A stretch of 47,513 bases of DNA from NCBI GenBank assembly GCA_028292545.1, contig JAQGMC010000049.1, positions 1 through 47,513 of the forward strand, in the 5' to 3' direction. Position numbers and translations under genes: made by a program. The stretch comes from Paucimonas sp. Lineage in GTDB: Bacteria > Pseudomonadota > Gammaproteobacteria > Burkholderiales > Burkholderiaceae_D. The notes beneath the pieces were generated by a model. It was not told the DNA's origin. It made no database searches and saw nothing but the letters and a program-made list of their open reading frames with translations. This document shows, in pieces, positions 18,372 to 26,380 of this stretch (position 1 is its first letter; each line of letters starts with the position of its first letter).

Positions 18372-18698
18372 GTGCGCAATCGCTCGAATGAAAATCCGGG
18401 GCATCTCGCGCAAACCGCCGCAGACTATGTCGAGTGGGCAAAAGCCTCGCCCGGGAAAGCTCTCCGGCAGCAAGAAGCAAACGGGCCCGTGGCCAGCAAG
18501 GATGAATTATTCAAAGTGCTTGGCCATGCCTGGGCACATGCGAGCAATAAAAACGAACAAGCAATTCTGGAACGAGCGTTGAAACTGGTCCACCCCAGGA
18601 CCGCGAGCCCGTCCAACCCAATTTCCCGCGGCGAATTGTCCCCTGCACTCCGGGTCGCCAGCCAGGTTCTCTCTGACCTGGCTGCACAGCGGGCTTGA
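18372..18698 (+). CDS. Hypothetical 108-residue protein, possibly a remnant
   Basis: A 108-residue reading frame with no recognised family. The only in-frame start after an upstream stop is GTG at 18372, and there is no Shine-Dalgarno, so it may be a decayed gene rather than a functional one. The predicted protein is helical and soluble. Its C-terminal part, from SPGKALRQ through AILERALKLVHP to ISRGELSPALR, parallels the 137-residue protein at 23152-23565 (SPGKKLKH, LIQAALGRL, ITAGDLKQEL) with similar spacing. It sits between the thrB cluster and the 3' end of convergent uvrD. The 77 bp before it hold CAACAC/GTGTTG arms (18295-18300, 18329-18334) that could form a weak hairpin after the membrane gene. 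Confidence 0.45.
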   Translation: MRNRSNENPGHLAQTAADYVEWAKASPGKALRQQEANGPVASKDELFKVLGHAWAHASNKNEQAILERALKLVHPRTASPSNPISRGELSPALRVASQVLSDLAAQRA

Positions 18699-18711
18699 GG
18701 CCCGCGCGCAT

Positions 18712-21009
18712 TCAAGCCGGCGCCGGCGGATTCCTGTCCAGCTTGGCAATCGACAGGTCCAGGAGCTTCATGCCGTGGCGGCCAAAGTTGATCTGGGCCC
18801 GGGCATTGGTGCCGCCGCCTTCAATCTGCACGATCACGCCTTCGCCAAACCTGGCGTGATAAACCGTTTCGCCGGCGCGCCAACCGACGTCGCGCCGGCT
18901 GATGTTTTGCGCGATCGCGTTGGCACCGCTTTCCGGCGCATCGGCCCAGGCGTTGGCGCCCGGCCGCGCGAACCAGTGCGCTTGCTGCTGCACGCGCGGC
19001 GACAGCCATTTGACCGCTTCTTCCGGCAATTCAGCCAGGAAGCGCGACTTCACGTTGTAACGGGTCTGGCCATGCAGCATGCGCGTCTGGGCAAAGCTGA
19101 CGAAGAGCCGGCGCCGCGCGCGCGTGATTGCCACATACATCAGGCGCCGTTCTTCTTCCAGCCCATCCTGCGCCTGCTCGCTATTCTCGTGCGGGAACAA
19201 GCCCTCTTCCAGCCCGGTGATGAAGACGGCGTCGAATTCCAGTCCCTTGGATGAGTGCACCGTCATCAGTTGCAGCGCATCCTGGCCAGCCTGGGCCTGG
19301 TTGTCGCCAGCTTCAAGCGAAGCATGCGACAGGAAGGCTGACAGCGGCGACAGCACGGTGGCCAGCGGCGCATCGGCATCGAGCACTTCAATGCCATCGC
19401 CCTGCACCAGCGCCGGCGCATCCAGGGCCGCGCTTTCCGGCCCCAGGAGCGCGGCCGCGTCCATGCGGAAACCTTCTTCGGACAAAAAAAGCGTGGCGGC
19501 GCTGACCAGCTGTTCCAGGTTTTCTATGCGGTCCGCGCCCTCTTTCTCAGTCTGGTAATGCGCCAGCAAACCGCTCACTTCGAGCACGATGCGCACCATT
19601 TCCGGCAGCGACAGGCGCTGGGTTTCGAAGCGCGCGCCCTCGATCAGCTTGACGAAAGCGCCGAGCGCGCTGCCCGCCTTGCCCATCACATACGGCACGG
19701 CGGCGTAGAGTGAAATGCCGTATTGGCGCGCCGCATCCTGCAATTGCTCGATCGATTTGGCGCCAATGCCACGGGTGGGAAAATTCACTACCCGCAGGAA
19801 GGCAGAATCATTGCCCGGATTGTCCATCAGCTGCAGGTAGGCGATCGCGTGCTTGATCTCTGCCCGTTCGAAAAAGCGCTGGCCGCCATACACGCGGTAA
19901 GGCATGCCGGCGCTGAACAACGCATGTTCCAGCACCCGCGACTGGGCATTGGAGCGGTACAGGATCGCAATCTCGCTGCGCGCGGACCCTTCGGCGATCA
20001 AGCTCTTGGACTGTTCGACTATCCACTGCGCCTCTTGCAGGTCGGTGCTGGCTTCATAGATGCGCAGTTGCTCGCCATGGCCGGCATCGGTGCGCAGGTT
20101 CTTGCCCAGGCGCTTGCTGTTGTTGGCGATCAGCGTGTTGGCGGAATCGAGGATATGGCCATGCGAGCGGTAGTTCTGCTCCAGCTTGATCAGGTTTTCG
20201 ACCCGGAACTCGCGTTCGAAGGCGGCCATGTTGCCCACATTGGCGCCGCGGAATGCATAGATGCTCTGGTCATCGTCGCCCACGGCGAACACTGCATTGT
20301 TCGGCCCGGCCATCAGCTTCAGCCATTTGTATTGCAAGTCATTGGTGTCCTGGAATTCATCGACCAGGATATGGCGAAAGCGCGCTTGGTAATGCTCACG
20401 CAGCGGCTGGTTGCGAGACAGCAGTTCGTAGGTGCGCAACAGCAGTTCGGCGAAATCGACCACGCCTTCGCGCTGGCATTGCTCGTCATAGGCGGCATAC
20501 AGCTCAACGAAACGGCGGTTGTAATCGTCGTTGGCCTCCACATCCTTCGCCCGCAAGCCCTGGTCCTTGGCGCTATTGATGAAGTACATCAGGTTGCGCG
20601 GCGGGTATTTCTCATCGTCGACATTCAAGGTCTTCAGCAGGCGCTTGATCGAGGAAAGCTGGTCGGCGCTGTCGAGGATCTGGAAAGTTTGCGGCAGCGC
20701 GGCGTCGCGGTGATGCGCCCGCAGCAAGCGGTTGCAGATGCCGTGGAAAGTGCCGATCCACATGCCGCGCGTATTGATGGGCAACATTGCCGACAGCCGC
20801 GACAGCATTTCCTTTGCCGCCTTGTTGGTGAAGGTGACCGCCAGTACGCCGGCGGGCGAGGTTTGCTGGGTCTGGATCAGCCATGCGATGCGGGTAGTCA
20901 GCACCCGTGTCTTGCCGGAGCCGGCGCCGGCCAGAATCAGGGCCGATTGGGGCGGCAGTGTGACGGCAGCGAGTTGCTCGGGATTGAGGCCGTGAAGAAG
21001 GGTTTGCAT
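18712..21009 (-). CDS. uvrD: UvrD/PcrA-type ATP-dependent DNA helicase
   Basis: A 765-residue superfamily 1A 3'-5' helicase for excision and mismatch repair. It begins MQTLLHGLNPEQLAAVTLPP and has Walker A AGAGSGKTRVLTTRIAW, motif II HILVDEFQDTN, motif III FAVGDDDQSIYAFRGA, motif V MTVHSSKGLEFDAVFITGLE and motif VI ERRLMYVAITRARRRL. The C-terminal tail has VYHARFGEGVIVQIEGGG and INFGRHGMKLLDLSIAKL, the Tudor-like domain of UvrD/PcrA, which separates it from Rep. The start at 21009 is chosen because homology begins there; an open frame continues to 21513 but is antisense to the next gene. It interrupts the accessory region at 18372-24900. Confidence 0.95.
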   Translation of the reverse strand: MQTLLHGLNPEQLAAVTLPPQSALILAGAGSGKTRVLTTRIAWLIQTQQTSPAGVLAVTFTNKAAKEMLSRLSAMLPINTRGMWIGTFHGICNRLLRAHHRDAALPQTFQILDSADQLSSIKRLLKTLNVDDEKYPPRNLMYFINSAKDQGLRAKDVEANDDYNRRFVELYAAYDEQCQREGVVDFAELLLRTYELLSRNQPLREHYQARFRHILVDEFQDTNDLQYKWLKLMAGPNNAVFAVGDDDQSIYAFRGANVGNMAAFEREFRVENLIKLEQNYRSHGHILDSANTLIANNSKRLGKNLRTDAGHGEQLRIYEASTDLQEAQWIVEQSKSLIAEGSARSEIAILYRSNAQSRVLEHALFSAGMPYRVYGGQRFFERAEIKHAIAYLQLMDNPGNDSAFLRVVNFPTRGIGAKSIEQLQDAARQYGISLYAAVPYVMGKAGSALGAFVKLIEGARFETQRLSLPEMVRIVLEVSGLLAHYQTEKEGADRIENLEQLVSAATLFLSEEGFRMDAAALLGPESAALDAPALVQGDGIEVLDADAPLATVLSPLSAFLSHASLEAGDNQAQAGQDALQLMTVHSSKGLEFDAVFITGLEEGLFPHENSEQAQDGLEEERRLMYVAITRARRRLFVSFAQTRMLHGQTRYNVKSRFLAELPEEAVKWLSPRVQQQAHWFARPGANAWADAPESGANAIAQNISRRDVGWRAGETVYHARFGEGVIVQIEGGGTNARAQINFGRHGMKLLDLSIAKLDRNPPAPA

Positions 21010-21016
21010 GGGTGGG

Positions 21017-21022
21017 ATTATA
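21017..21022 (-). promoter_or_regulatory. Possible -10 of uvrD, close to the start codon
   Basis: TATAAT on the minus strand (21022 down to 21017) ends 7 bases before the uvrD ATG. If used, transcription would begin at or next to the A of the start codon, giving a leaderless message. No good -35 sequence is at 17 bp. Confidence 0.3.
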
Positions 21023-21152
21023 CGGCGGCGGCGCTGTTGGGCCGGTGAATCCGGGCTGCGCCCGCCCCGGCTAGCACTCACCGTCCAAGCGATGCGGAGG
21101 CGAGTTGGTTGAGTGGATCTATGTCCCCAAAGCGGCAATAGCATGCCGTATT

Positions 21153-21180
21153 GGAACAATTGTTCGCCTACCGTTACTAA
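21153..21180 (+). promoter_or_regulatory. Candidate hrp box (HrpL-type sigma promoter) 2
   Basis: GGAACA (21153-21158), 15 bases, then TTACTAA (21174-21180). It matches the GGAAC-N16-NNAC-NN-A frame of the hrp box and has the same TTAC half as the box at 1830. It ends 25 bp before the ATG at 21206 and therefore also argues against the longer open frame that begins at 21113. Confidence 0.55.
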
Positions 21181-21205
21181 GCGCACGCTTATTTTGGAGC
21201 AGCCC

Positions 21206-23092
21206 ATGACCATATCCACGACGTCCACGCGCCGAATCTCAAGCCAGTCGCTCGGGCAGGAGCAGGTTCGGCGATTCAGCTCCGAAGAAAAAACCCCAAC
21301 AGAATTCGTCGATGTTAATGGCGAGAAGGTCGACCTGCCGCAACCACTTGGCGAAAAAGTGGCGGCAACGATTAGCCTGGTTTGTGGACCGCATGAGGCT
21401 GCGACAAAAGCCCTGGCAGGGATTTCAGTAATCCATGCGCGCGGCCCGGTGGCAAAACCGTCTGCCGATCCCGCGGTTTCCATGACCTCGACCACGACGC
21501 AAACCGCCTCCACGACGCAACCGCAGCGGCTTCAGCAGGCACAAGACAATGATTCAACCGGAAGCGAATCCAGCGGGCGAGAGGATGAACCACCACCTTC
21601 GGCGGATACGGGAATTCGCTCCACGCCCAAGCGCAACATGTTGGTAGTACGCAGCGAAGCGAACAAGCTCAAACGCCATGAAGCCCGGACCGGGCTGAAA
21701 CTGCAGCTGCAACGGGCGCAAAAAGAACAGCTGGAAAACGCCGCCCGCCTGGTTAAGAAATCGATCAAGGCGTTGAACGAGGAGGACCAGGAAGCCGCAA
21801 AGGAAGCGGTGTCGATCAAGTCATTATGCGCGAGCGACCATCCGCCCTCAGCCATCTTGCTACACAACACGCCGGGAATGTCGATTTCCGATTATCTCGA
21901 AAGCCAGGCTCAATATTTGAAGTCCAAGGACGACAAGGGCCAACCAAAATTTGTCATTCTTTGCGACGAGCTGCCGGCAAAGCCTGAAGAAAGGGAAATC
22001 CGGGGCGCATACGCGCTCCCGGACAGCATCCGCATGAACAGTCTGGAATATCAAGTTTCGGGCTTTGAAAATGAAAGTCTTACGAAGCAACGCAGGGGGC
22101 TGGAGGAATTCGAATCGCGCATTGCCACCTTGTGCGCACAGATCGAATTGACTGCGGCGACACACAAGGGGGTGGACAAGGCGCAGTTAAAACTGGTCAG
22201 GACGAATCTCGTTTTTGGCTTGAAAGAAGAGATCACCGCACAAATTGCCCGTCTGGAGCAGGCGCTTCCGAATTTTCTGCACGAGGGTGCGAAGCTAAAA
22301 AACATCATCGCCACGCTGAAGGAACAAATCCACGTCAAACGGCCAGTACTGGAAGAAATCAAGGGCACTGTTAGCCGTATCCTCCTTGCAGTATTTTCCG
22401 AAGAAAACGCGAAAATGAATGACCCGGAGGTCATCGACAAGCGCAAACGGGAGATCAGCAAAAAGATTGCAGAGTATGCCAACCAGGGCAAAACGGTCAT
22501 CTATGTCGGTGCCACCGCAAACATTCATTCCGCCACCATCCAATTCGACAATGAGAGCCAGGACGACGACGCGCACGGGAACAGCAGCGCAACTTCCGCC
22601 CGGCCATTGCGGGACCCGCTGACGCTGACCGGCGTGAAAGCTTATCTCGACAGAAGATTGGTTGGGTACGGAAAAAATGCTTCAGTCGCGATATCCATAA
22701 GCGGGTTGCAAAATAAATTGAATCCGGGCATGGACCGCGTGCAGGTGATCTTCGACGAGACAGTGAAGGAAGTGGGCGGCAAGGGCCAAACCGAAACCGT
22801 GCACATGCGCGTGCCGGCTGCGCTTTTCCTGCAAGTGCAGGTTCCTGAGGTCGTCAAGCGAGCCCGTGCTGAAGTTGAGGCTGCGCTTGCTCAGCTCGAA
22901 ACAATGGAAGCCGAACTGAGCCCGGAGCAGGCAACGACGCTATTGCAATTCCCTGAACTGTCCAAGCCATCGGCGATGATGGGCGTTGCGCAAAAAAGGC
23001 TGGCGGAGCTCAAGGCAAGGTCTGCAGATAAGAACATCGCCAATGAAGAAGTTCGCAAAGGGCTTGAGCATATCAAAATACTTTTTTCCTGA
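21206..23092 (+). CDS. Putative type III effector of unknown family
   Basis: A 628-residue protein I do not recognise. The start at 21206 has a GGAG Shine-Dalgarno 6 bp upstream and follows the candidate hrp box. Residues 1-30 are Ser/Thr/Arg-rich (MTISTTSTRRISSQSLGQ), as in type III signals. Residues about 90-145 are low-complexity and disordered (Ser/Thr/Gln/Glu). A basic, coiled-coil-like helix spans about 150-205. A more globular segment follows (about 212-290, with PKFVILCDELPAKPEE), then long helices (290-430, including LFGLKEEITAQIARLEQ-like heptads), a beta-rich patch (TVIYVGATANIHSATIQF, 430-447), an acidic linker, and a C-terminal helical domain (550-625). No catalytic signature, membrane segment or signal peptide is evident. 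It is followed at 60 bp by a small gene, probably in the same transcript. Confidence 0.65.
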   Translation: MTISTTSTRRISSQSLGQEQVRRFSSEEKTPTEFVDVNGEKVDLPQPLGEKVAATISLVCGPHEAATKALAGISVIHARGPVAKPSADPAVSMTSTTTQTASTTQPQRLQQAQDNDSTGSESSGREDEPPPSADTGIRSTPKRNMLVVRSEANKLKRHEARTGLKLQLQRAQKEQLENAARLVKKSIKALNEEDQEAAKEAVSIKSLCASDHPPSAILLHNTPGMSISDYLESQAQYLKSKDDKGQPKFVILCDELPAKPEEREIRGAYALPDSIRMNSLEYQVSGFENESLTKQRRGLEEFESRIATLCAQIELTAATHKGVDKAQLKLVRTNLVFGLKEEITAQIARLEQALPNFLHEGAKLKNIIATLKEQIHVKRPVLEEIKGTVSRILLAVFSEENAKMNDPEVIDKRKREISKKIAEYANQGKTVIYVGATANIHSATIQFDNESQDDDAHGNSSATSARPLRDPLTLTGVKAYLDRRLVGYGKNASVAISISGLQNKLNPGMDRVQVIFDETVKEVGGKGQTETVHMRVPAALFLQVQVPEVVKRARAEVEAALAQLETMEAELSPEQATTLLQFPELSKPSAMMGVAQKRLAELKARSADKNIANEEVRKGLEHIKILFS

Positions 23093-23151
23093 CCCACCTG
23101 GTAACTGAATCGTTCAAGCACCCCCTTGGCCTACTTACCTGGACACGCGCA

Positions 23152-23565
23152 ATGGACATCAAAACAGCACGCTATCCCACCCCGAAAGACCGCTTGGCTT
23201 ATGTCGACGAGCTGATTTCATCAGCTTCCCGGCTGGATGCAAATTCAGCGGTGAAGATAAGCGGCGCAAATGTGGTTTACCTGAACGATAGTCCGGGAAA
23301 GAAATTGAAACACGCGCTGGCCGGTATCGACCATGCGGCAAAGCGCAAGCAGAAAGCCTATGAATCAGTAAAAAATGCGCTGGACCAGATGCTTTTCGGC
23401 GATAACAAGGCTTACGACCACAAGACATCCAAGCTTATCCAGGCGGCCCTTGGCCGGCTGGATAAGCGTGCGATGATTACTGCCGGAGATTTGAAACAAG
23501 AGTTGATGAATCTTCGCAGCGAACTCCCGGCAGTCGATGGCACTGGTAGTAGCCGGACGGTTTAG
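23152..23565 (+). CDS. Hypothetical small basic protein downstream of putative effector
   Basis: A 137-residue protein with no recognised family. It is Lys/Arg-rich and mostly helical, with a short beta-like stretch (KISGANVVYLND, about residues 36-47). Position after the 628-residue gene suggests a partner or second effector; type III chaperones are usually acidic, and this protein is basic, so a chaperone role is not favoured. No promoter of its own was found in the 59-bp gap. The C-terminal half shows a pattern shared with the 108-residue frame at 18372-18698. Its stop lies 9 bp from the convergent LRR gene. Confidence 0.6.
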   Translation: MDIKTARYPTPKDRLAYVDELISSASRLDANSAVKISGANVVYLNDSPGKKLKHALAGIDHAAKRKQKAYESVKNALDQMLFGDNKAYDHKTSKLIQAALGRLDKRAMITAGDLKQELMNLRSELPAVDGTGSSRTV

Positions 23566-23574
23566 CGAGCCGTC

Positions 23575-24798
23575 TCACTGGACTGGTTCGATCCGTACCT
23601 GCTTATGTCGCCGCGCGGCATGCGCATCGCTGATGCCGCAGTTAGACACATCCACCCGAAGCGCCGGACACTTCTTCAACGCCGCCAGCAACAGGTCTGC
23701 GCCGGCATCGCCCAGGTTGTTGCCACTCAGGTCGAGCCGCTGCAGCGCCGGCAGCAACGGCAGAACCGCCAGCAAGTCCTGGAAGCCTTGCAGCGAGGCG
23801 GCACGATTGAGGAAGTTACACCGGAGCAGGTTATTGGCGAGACTTAACTCGCGCAACTGCCTTAACGCTGGCAAGCCTTTGCACAGGATGCCAAGCATGT
23901 CGCTATCCAGTACTGAATTGCTGAGCGCGAGCCGTTTGAGGTTGGTCGCCGACGCCAGTAATGTGTTCAAGGCTTCAAACACCCGAGGCGGCATCCCGAA
24001 CAAATTGTTTTCGTCTGCGAGGAAGGCAAAACCGCTCAAGTTCAGGATCTGCAGGCGCGGCAGGAAATTCGCGCCGGATTCGGCCAAGGCCAGCAAATCG
24101 GCGCGGGTGATAACCCGGTTACGGCGGATGAGGTTGACCGTAAATGCCCGTCGGTCTGGCTTCTCAACCAAGGCCAATTGCCGGCAAACCAGCGAGTAAC
24201 TGCGCACGCTCCCCAGAAGCGGATAGGTGATCGCTTCGTCAAAATTCTTATGTCGCCACGGATTGGTCCGATGTGACAGGTCAATCGTTACCCGCCGCAG
24301 GTTTTTGGCATGCAGTACGCGGAACAACACGACTTCCTGATGAGATGTGTTGGCAATACGGTTCAGCGGCAGCGTAACCCAGGGATTGCTGCTTGCCAGG
24401 AAGTCGACGCGAGCGGCCAGCTCTTTTTTCTTCCCGCTTTCAAAAGGCCGAAATCGCGCAAGCTTGAGGATCGCGGCGCCGGTATGGCATTCCACTGCGC
24501 GCCGGTAGCGTGGTAGCTGTTTCACGTTCTGGACATCGCTCCAGTGGCCCCGGCTGATGCCCGCGTACAGCGCAAGATTGCGGGCCGTGGCGCGGCTGTT
24601 TGGACCATCAAGGAAGCCACCGGCCAGGAAATAAGTGCGGATGTCCGCCTCTATCGGCAGGCCGGCGAACAGGTGGTGGCGGCTGGGCTGTACCATGCGC
24701 GGCGCATCGGCATCCACCGTTTCTGGTGCAGGTGCGGTTGGCGTGGGAAATTTGTTCGAACTTTGCTTGCGCTCGGTCTTGCGCAACTTGTCAGTCAT
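23575..24798 (-). CDS. Putative type III effector with F-box-like segment and leucine-rich repeats (GALA-like)
   Basis: A 407-residue protein. Residues 1-40 are charged and Pro/Thr-rich, likely disordered. Residues about 45-88 resemble an F-box (FAGLPIEADIRTYFLAGGFL, then RNLALYAGISRGHW). Residues about 246-395 are leucine-rich repeats of the ribonuclease-inhibitor type: LPRLQILNLSG, ATNLKRLALSNSVL, LRQLRELSLANNLL, LPALQRLDLSGNNLGDAGAD, CPALRVDVSNCGISD. F-box plus LRR is the architecture of plant F-box proteins and of the GALA/RipG effectors of Ralstonia, which use host Skp1. The start at 24798 (MTDKLRK) has GGAG at good spacing; the frame is open 28 codons further, into the candidate hrp box. 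It is downstream of thiE on the same strand but has its own promoter candidate. Confidence 0.75.
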   Translation of the reverse strand: MTDKLRKTERKQSSNKFPTPTAPAPETVDADAPRMVQPSRHHLFAGLPIEADIRTYFLAGGFLDGPNSRATARNLALYAGISRGHWSDVQNVKQLPRYRRAVECHTGAAILKLARFRPFESGKKKELAARVDFLASSNPWVTLPLNRIANTSHQEVVLFRVLHAKNLRRVTIDLSHRTNPWRHKNFDEAITYPLLGSVRSYSLVCRQLALVEKPDRRAFTVNLIRRNRVITRADLLALAESGANFLPRLQILNLSGFAFLADENNLFGMPPRVFEALNTLLASATNLKRLALSNSVLDSDMLGILCKGLPALRQLRELSLANNLLRCNFLNRAASLQGFQDLLAVLPLLPALQRLDLSGNNLGDAGADLLLAALKKCPALRVDVSNCGISDAHAARRHKQVRIEPVQ

Positions 24799-24872
24799 GA
24801 GGTTCTCCATCCTGGCCCGGCACGGGCTTGCAGCTTGAAGCTGCCAGCACATGCCTGTCAGCCGCCGCGCCG

Positions 24873-24900
24873 TAGGTGGCAAACGGGCGGATGGAGTTCC
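24873..24900 (-). promoter_or_regulatory. Candidate hrp box (HrpL-type sigma promoter) 3
   Basis: On the minus strand GGAACT (24900-24895), 15 bases, then CCACCTA (24879-24873). This fits GGAACC-N15/16-CCAC-NN-A with a single mismatch (T for C at the sixth base) and is the best of the three boxes. It ends 74 bp before the LRR gene start at 24798. The rest of the 185-bp gap between thiE and this gene holds a GCAGCTT/AAGCTGC palindrome (24830-24844) in the leader. Confidence 0.65.
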
Positions 24901-24983
24901 GGTCTAACTGCAGGTCGGGGCATCTGCCCCGATCGGCCTGCGACGCGTAGCTGGCCCGAGCGAGAACGAGAGTAGGAAGCGCC

Positions 24984-25595
24984 CTACTGCGACCACAAGT
25001 CAGCAAACTGCCGGGCCGCTTCATCCGGACTGGCGGCAAAATAGACGCTGCTGATGGCGGCCACCATGTCGGCCCCGGCTGCGACCAGGGGCGCGGAATT
25101 TTCCACCGTCATGCCGCCGATCACGCACACCGGCAGTGAAATTTCCTTTTGTGACTGCGCGATGATGGAGGGCGAGGTCGTGACCGGGTATTTTTTCACC
25201 CGCGATGGATAAAAGCCGCCGTAGGCGACATAGCTGGCGCCTTCGCGCTGCGCACGACGCGCCAGTTCCAGGTCGCCATAGCAGGAAGCGCCGACGATCT
25301 TGTCCGCACCCAGTTCCTCGCGGATTTGCGCCACGGGCGCATCGGTGCCGCCCACATGCAAGCCGTCCGCATCCAGCGCCAGGCACAGGTCAAGATGGTC
25401 GTTGACGATGAAGGGCCGGCCATGGCGGCGGCACAAGGCCAGCAGCGCCTGCGCCTGCTCGCGCCGCAATTCAGGCGAAGCAGTCTTGTGGCGGTATTGC
25501 ACGATGGCCGCGCCGCCGGCCAGGGCTTGCGCGGTGGCGTGGACCAGTTTGTCGGTGTCGTCCCAATCCGGGGTGACGATGTACAAGCCTTTCAT
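24984..25595 (-). CDS. thiE: Thiamine-phosphate synthase
   Basis: A 203-residue TIM-barrel enzyme that joins hydroxymethylpyrimidine diphosphate and the carboxythiazole phosphate into thiamine phosphate. It shows GAAIVQYRHKTAS, the catalytic/phosphate motif FIVNDHLDLCLALDADGLHVG and the C-terminal phosphate loop CVIGGMTVENSAPLVAAGAD. The start at 25595 ([11 protein letters not shown]) overlaps the thiD stop in an ATGA. It is the last gene of the thi operon. A weak AGTAGG/CCTACT hairpin overlaps its stop codon. Confidence 0.95.
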   Translation of the reverse strand: MKGLYIVTPDWDDTDKLVHATAQALAGGAAIVQYRHKTASPELRREQAQALLALCRRHGRPFIVNDHLDLCLALDADGLHVGGTDAPVAQIREELGADKIVGASCYGDLELARRAQREGASYVAYGGFYPSRVKKYPVTTSPSIIAQSQKEISLPVCVIGGMTVENSAPLVAAGADMVAAISSVYFAASPDEAARQFADLWSQ

Positions 25596-26380
25596 GCGAT
25601 TTCCTCCAGCGCGCAACGGTGCGGAATACGCTGCCCGTCGGCGATTGCATAAGACTGTTCCAGCGTGCTGTGGCACCACACCTGGGCGCGCGCGATTGCC
25701 TGTTCCATCGAGCTTCCGGTGGCCAGCAATGCTGCAATCGCCGATGCCAGCGTGCAGCCGGTGCCGTGGAAGCTGCCCGGCAACCGCGGCAAGCTCCAGC
25801 AGCGTTCGACGCCTTGCTTGAACCAGTGGTTGATGACGATTTCGCCTTCGCCGTGCCCACCCTTGATCAGCACATTCGGGCAATCCTTCAGCAACATGGC
25901 GCCCTGCTGCTGCGGATTGACAGCGCCGCCGCACAGTGCGGCGGCTTCCGGAATATTGGGCGTGATCACGGTTGCCAGGCTACGCAGCGGCTCCAGCGCC
26001 GCCACCGCATTGTCACGCGAGAGCCGGTCGCCGTGGCCGCTGGCGAGCACGGGATCGAGCACCAGTGGCAAGCCCGGGTTTTTCACTCGCAGGGCGCGCA
26101 CCTGGTCCGCGATCGCTTGCGCATTTTCACGGCTGCCGACAATGCCGACCTTGACCGCGCTGATGCGCAACTTGGCCATCAGCGCCTCGGCCTGGCGCCG
26201 GATGATGTCGGCGTCCACCGGATGAACGGCATAGACGCGATCGTTGTCCTGCACCGTCAGCGTCGTGACAATGGGCAGCGCGTGCGCGCCGAAAGCGCCA
26301 ATGGCGGTAATGTCGGCCTGAATGCCGGCGCCACCGCTCGGGTCCAGGCCGGCAAAGACCAGCACGCAAGCCCTGTTCAT
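25592..26380 (-). CDS. thiD: Hydroxymethylpyrimidine (phosphate) kinase
   Basis: A 262-residue ribokinase-fold enzyme that phosphorylates HMP and HMP-phosphate. Motifs are [15 protein letters not shown] at the N-terminus, [14 protein letters not shown] in the middle and the anion hole/catalytic base [16 protein letters not shown] near residue 210. It overlaps thiG at its start and thiE at its end (both ATGA), so the three are translationally coupled. Confidence 0.95.
   Translation of the reverse strand: MNRACVLVFAGLDPSGGAGIQADITAIGAFGAHALPIVTTLTVQDNDRVYAVHPVDADIIRRQAEALMAKLRISAVKVGIVGSRENAQAIADQVRALRVKNPGLPLVLDPVLASGHGDRLSRDNAVAALEPLRSLATVITPNIPEAAALCGGAVNPQQQGAMLLKDCPNVLIKGGHGEGEIVINHWFKQGVERCWSLPRLPGSFHGTGCTLASAIAALLATGSSMEQAIARAQVWCHSTLEQSYAIADGQRIPHRCALEEIA

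Noticed and set aside
18569-18596. GGAACG-N15-CCACCCC, similar to an hrp box, inside the 108-residue frame
   Set aside because: It lacks the final A, has G at the sixth base, lies inside a reading frame and has no start codon or gene downstream on that strand. Probably chance.
19723-21048. 441-codon rightward frame opposite uvrD
   Set aside because: Antisense to conserved helicase motifs; no recognisable product.
21113-21205. 31-codon upstream extension of the 628-residue gene
   Set aside because: It would begin upstream of the hrp box, while the ATG at 21206 has a good GGAG ribosome site.
21060-21205. PIP-box (TTCGC-N15-TTCGC) as an alternative effector promoter
   Set aside because: A single TTCGC is present at about 21163 but no second half at the required spacing; the hrp-box form fits better.
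21010-21513. Upstream extension of the uvrD frame by 168 codons
   Set aside because: Homology starts at 21009; the extension is antisense to the 628-residue gene and crosses its promoter.
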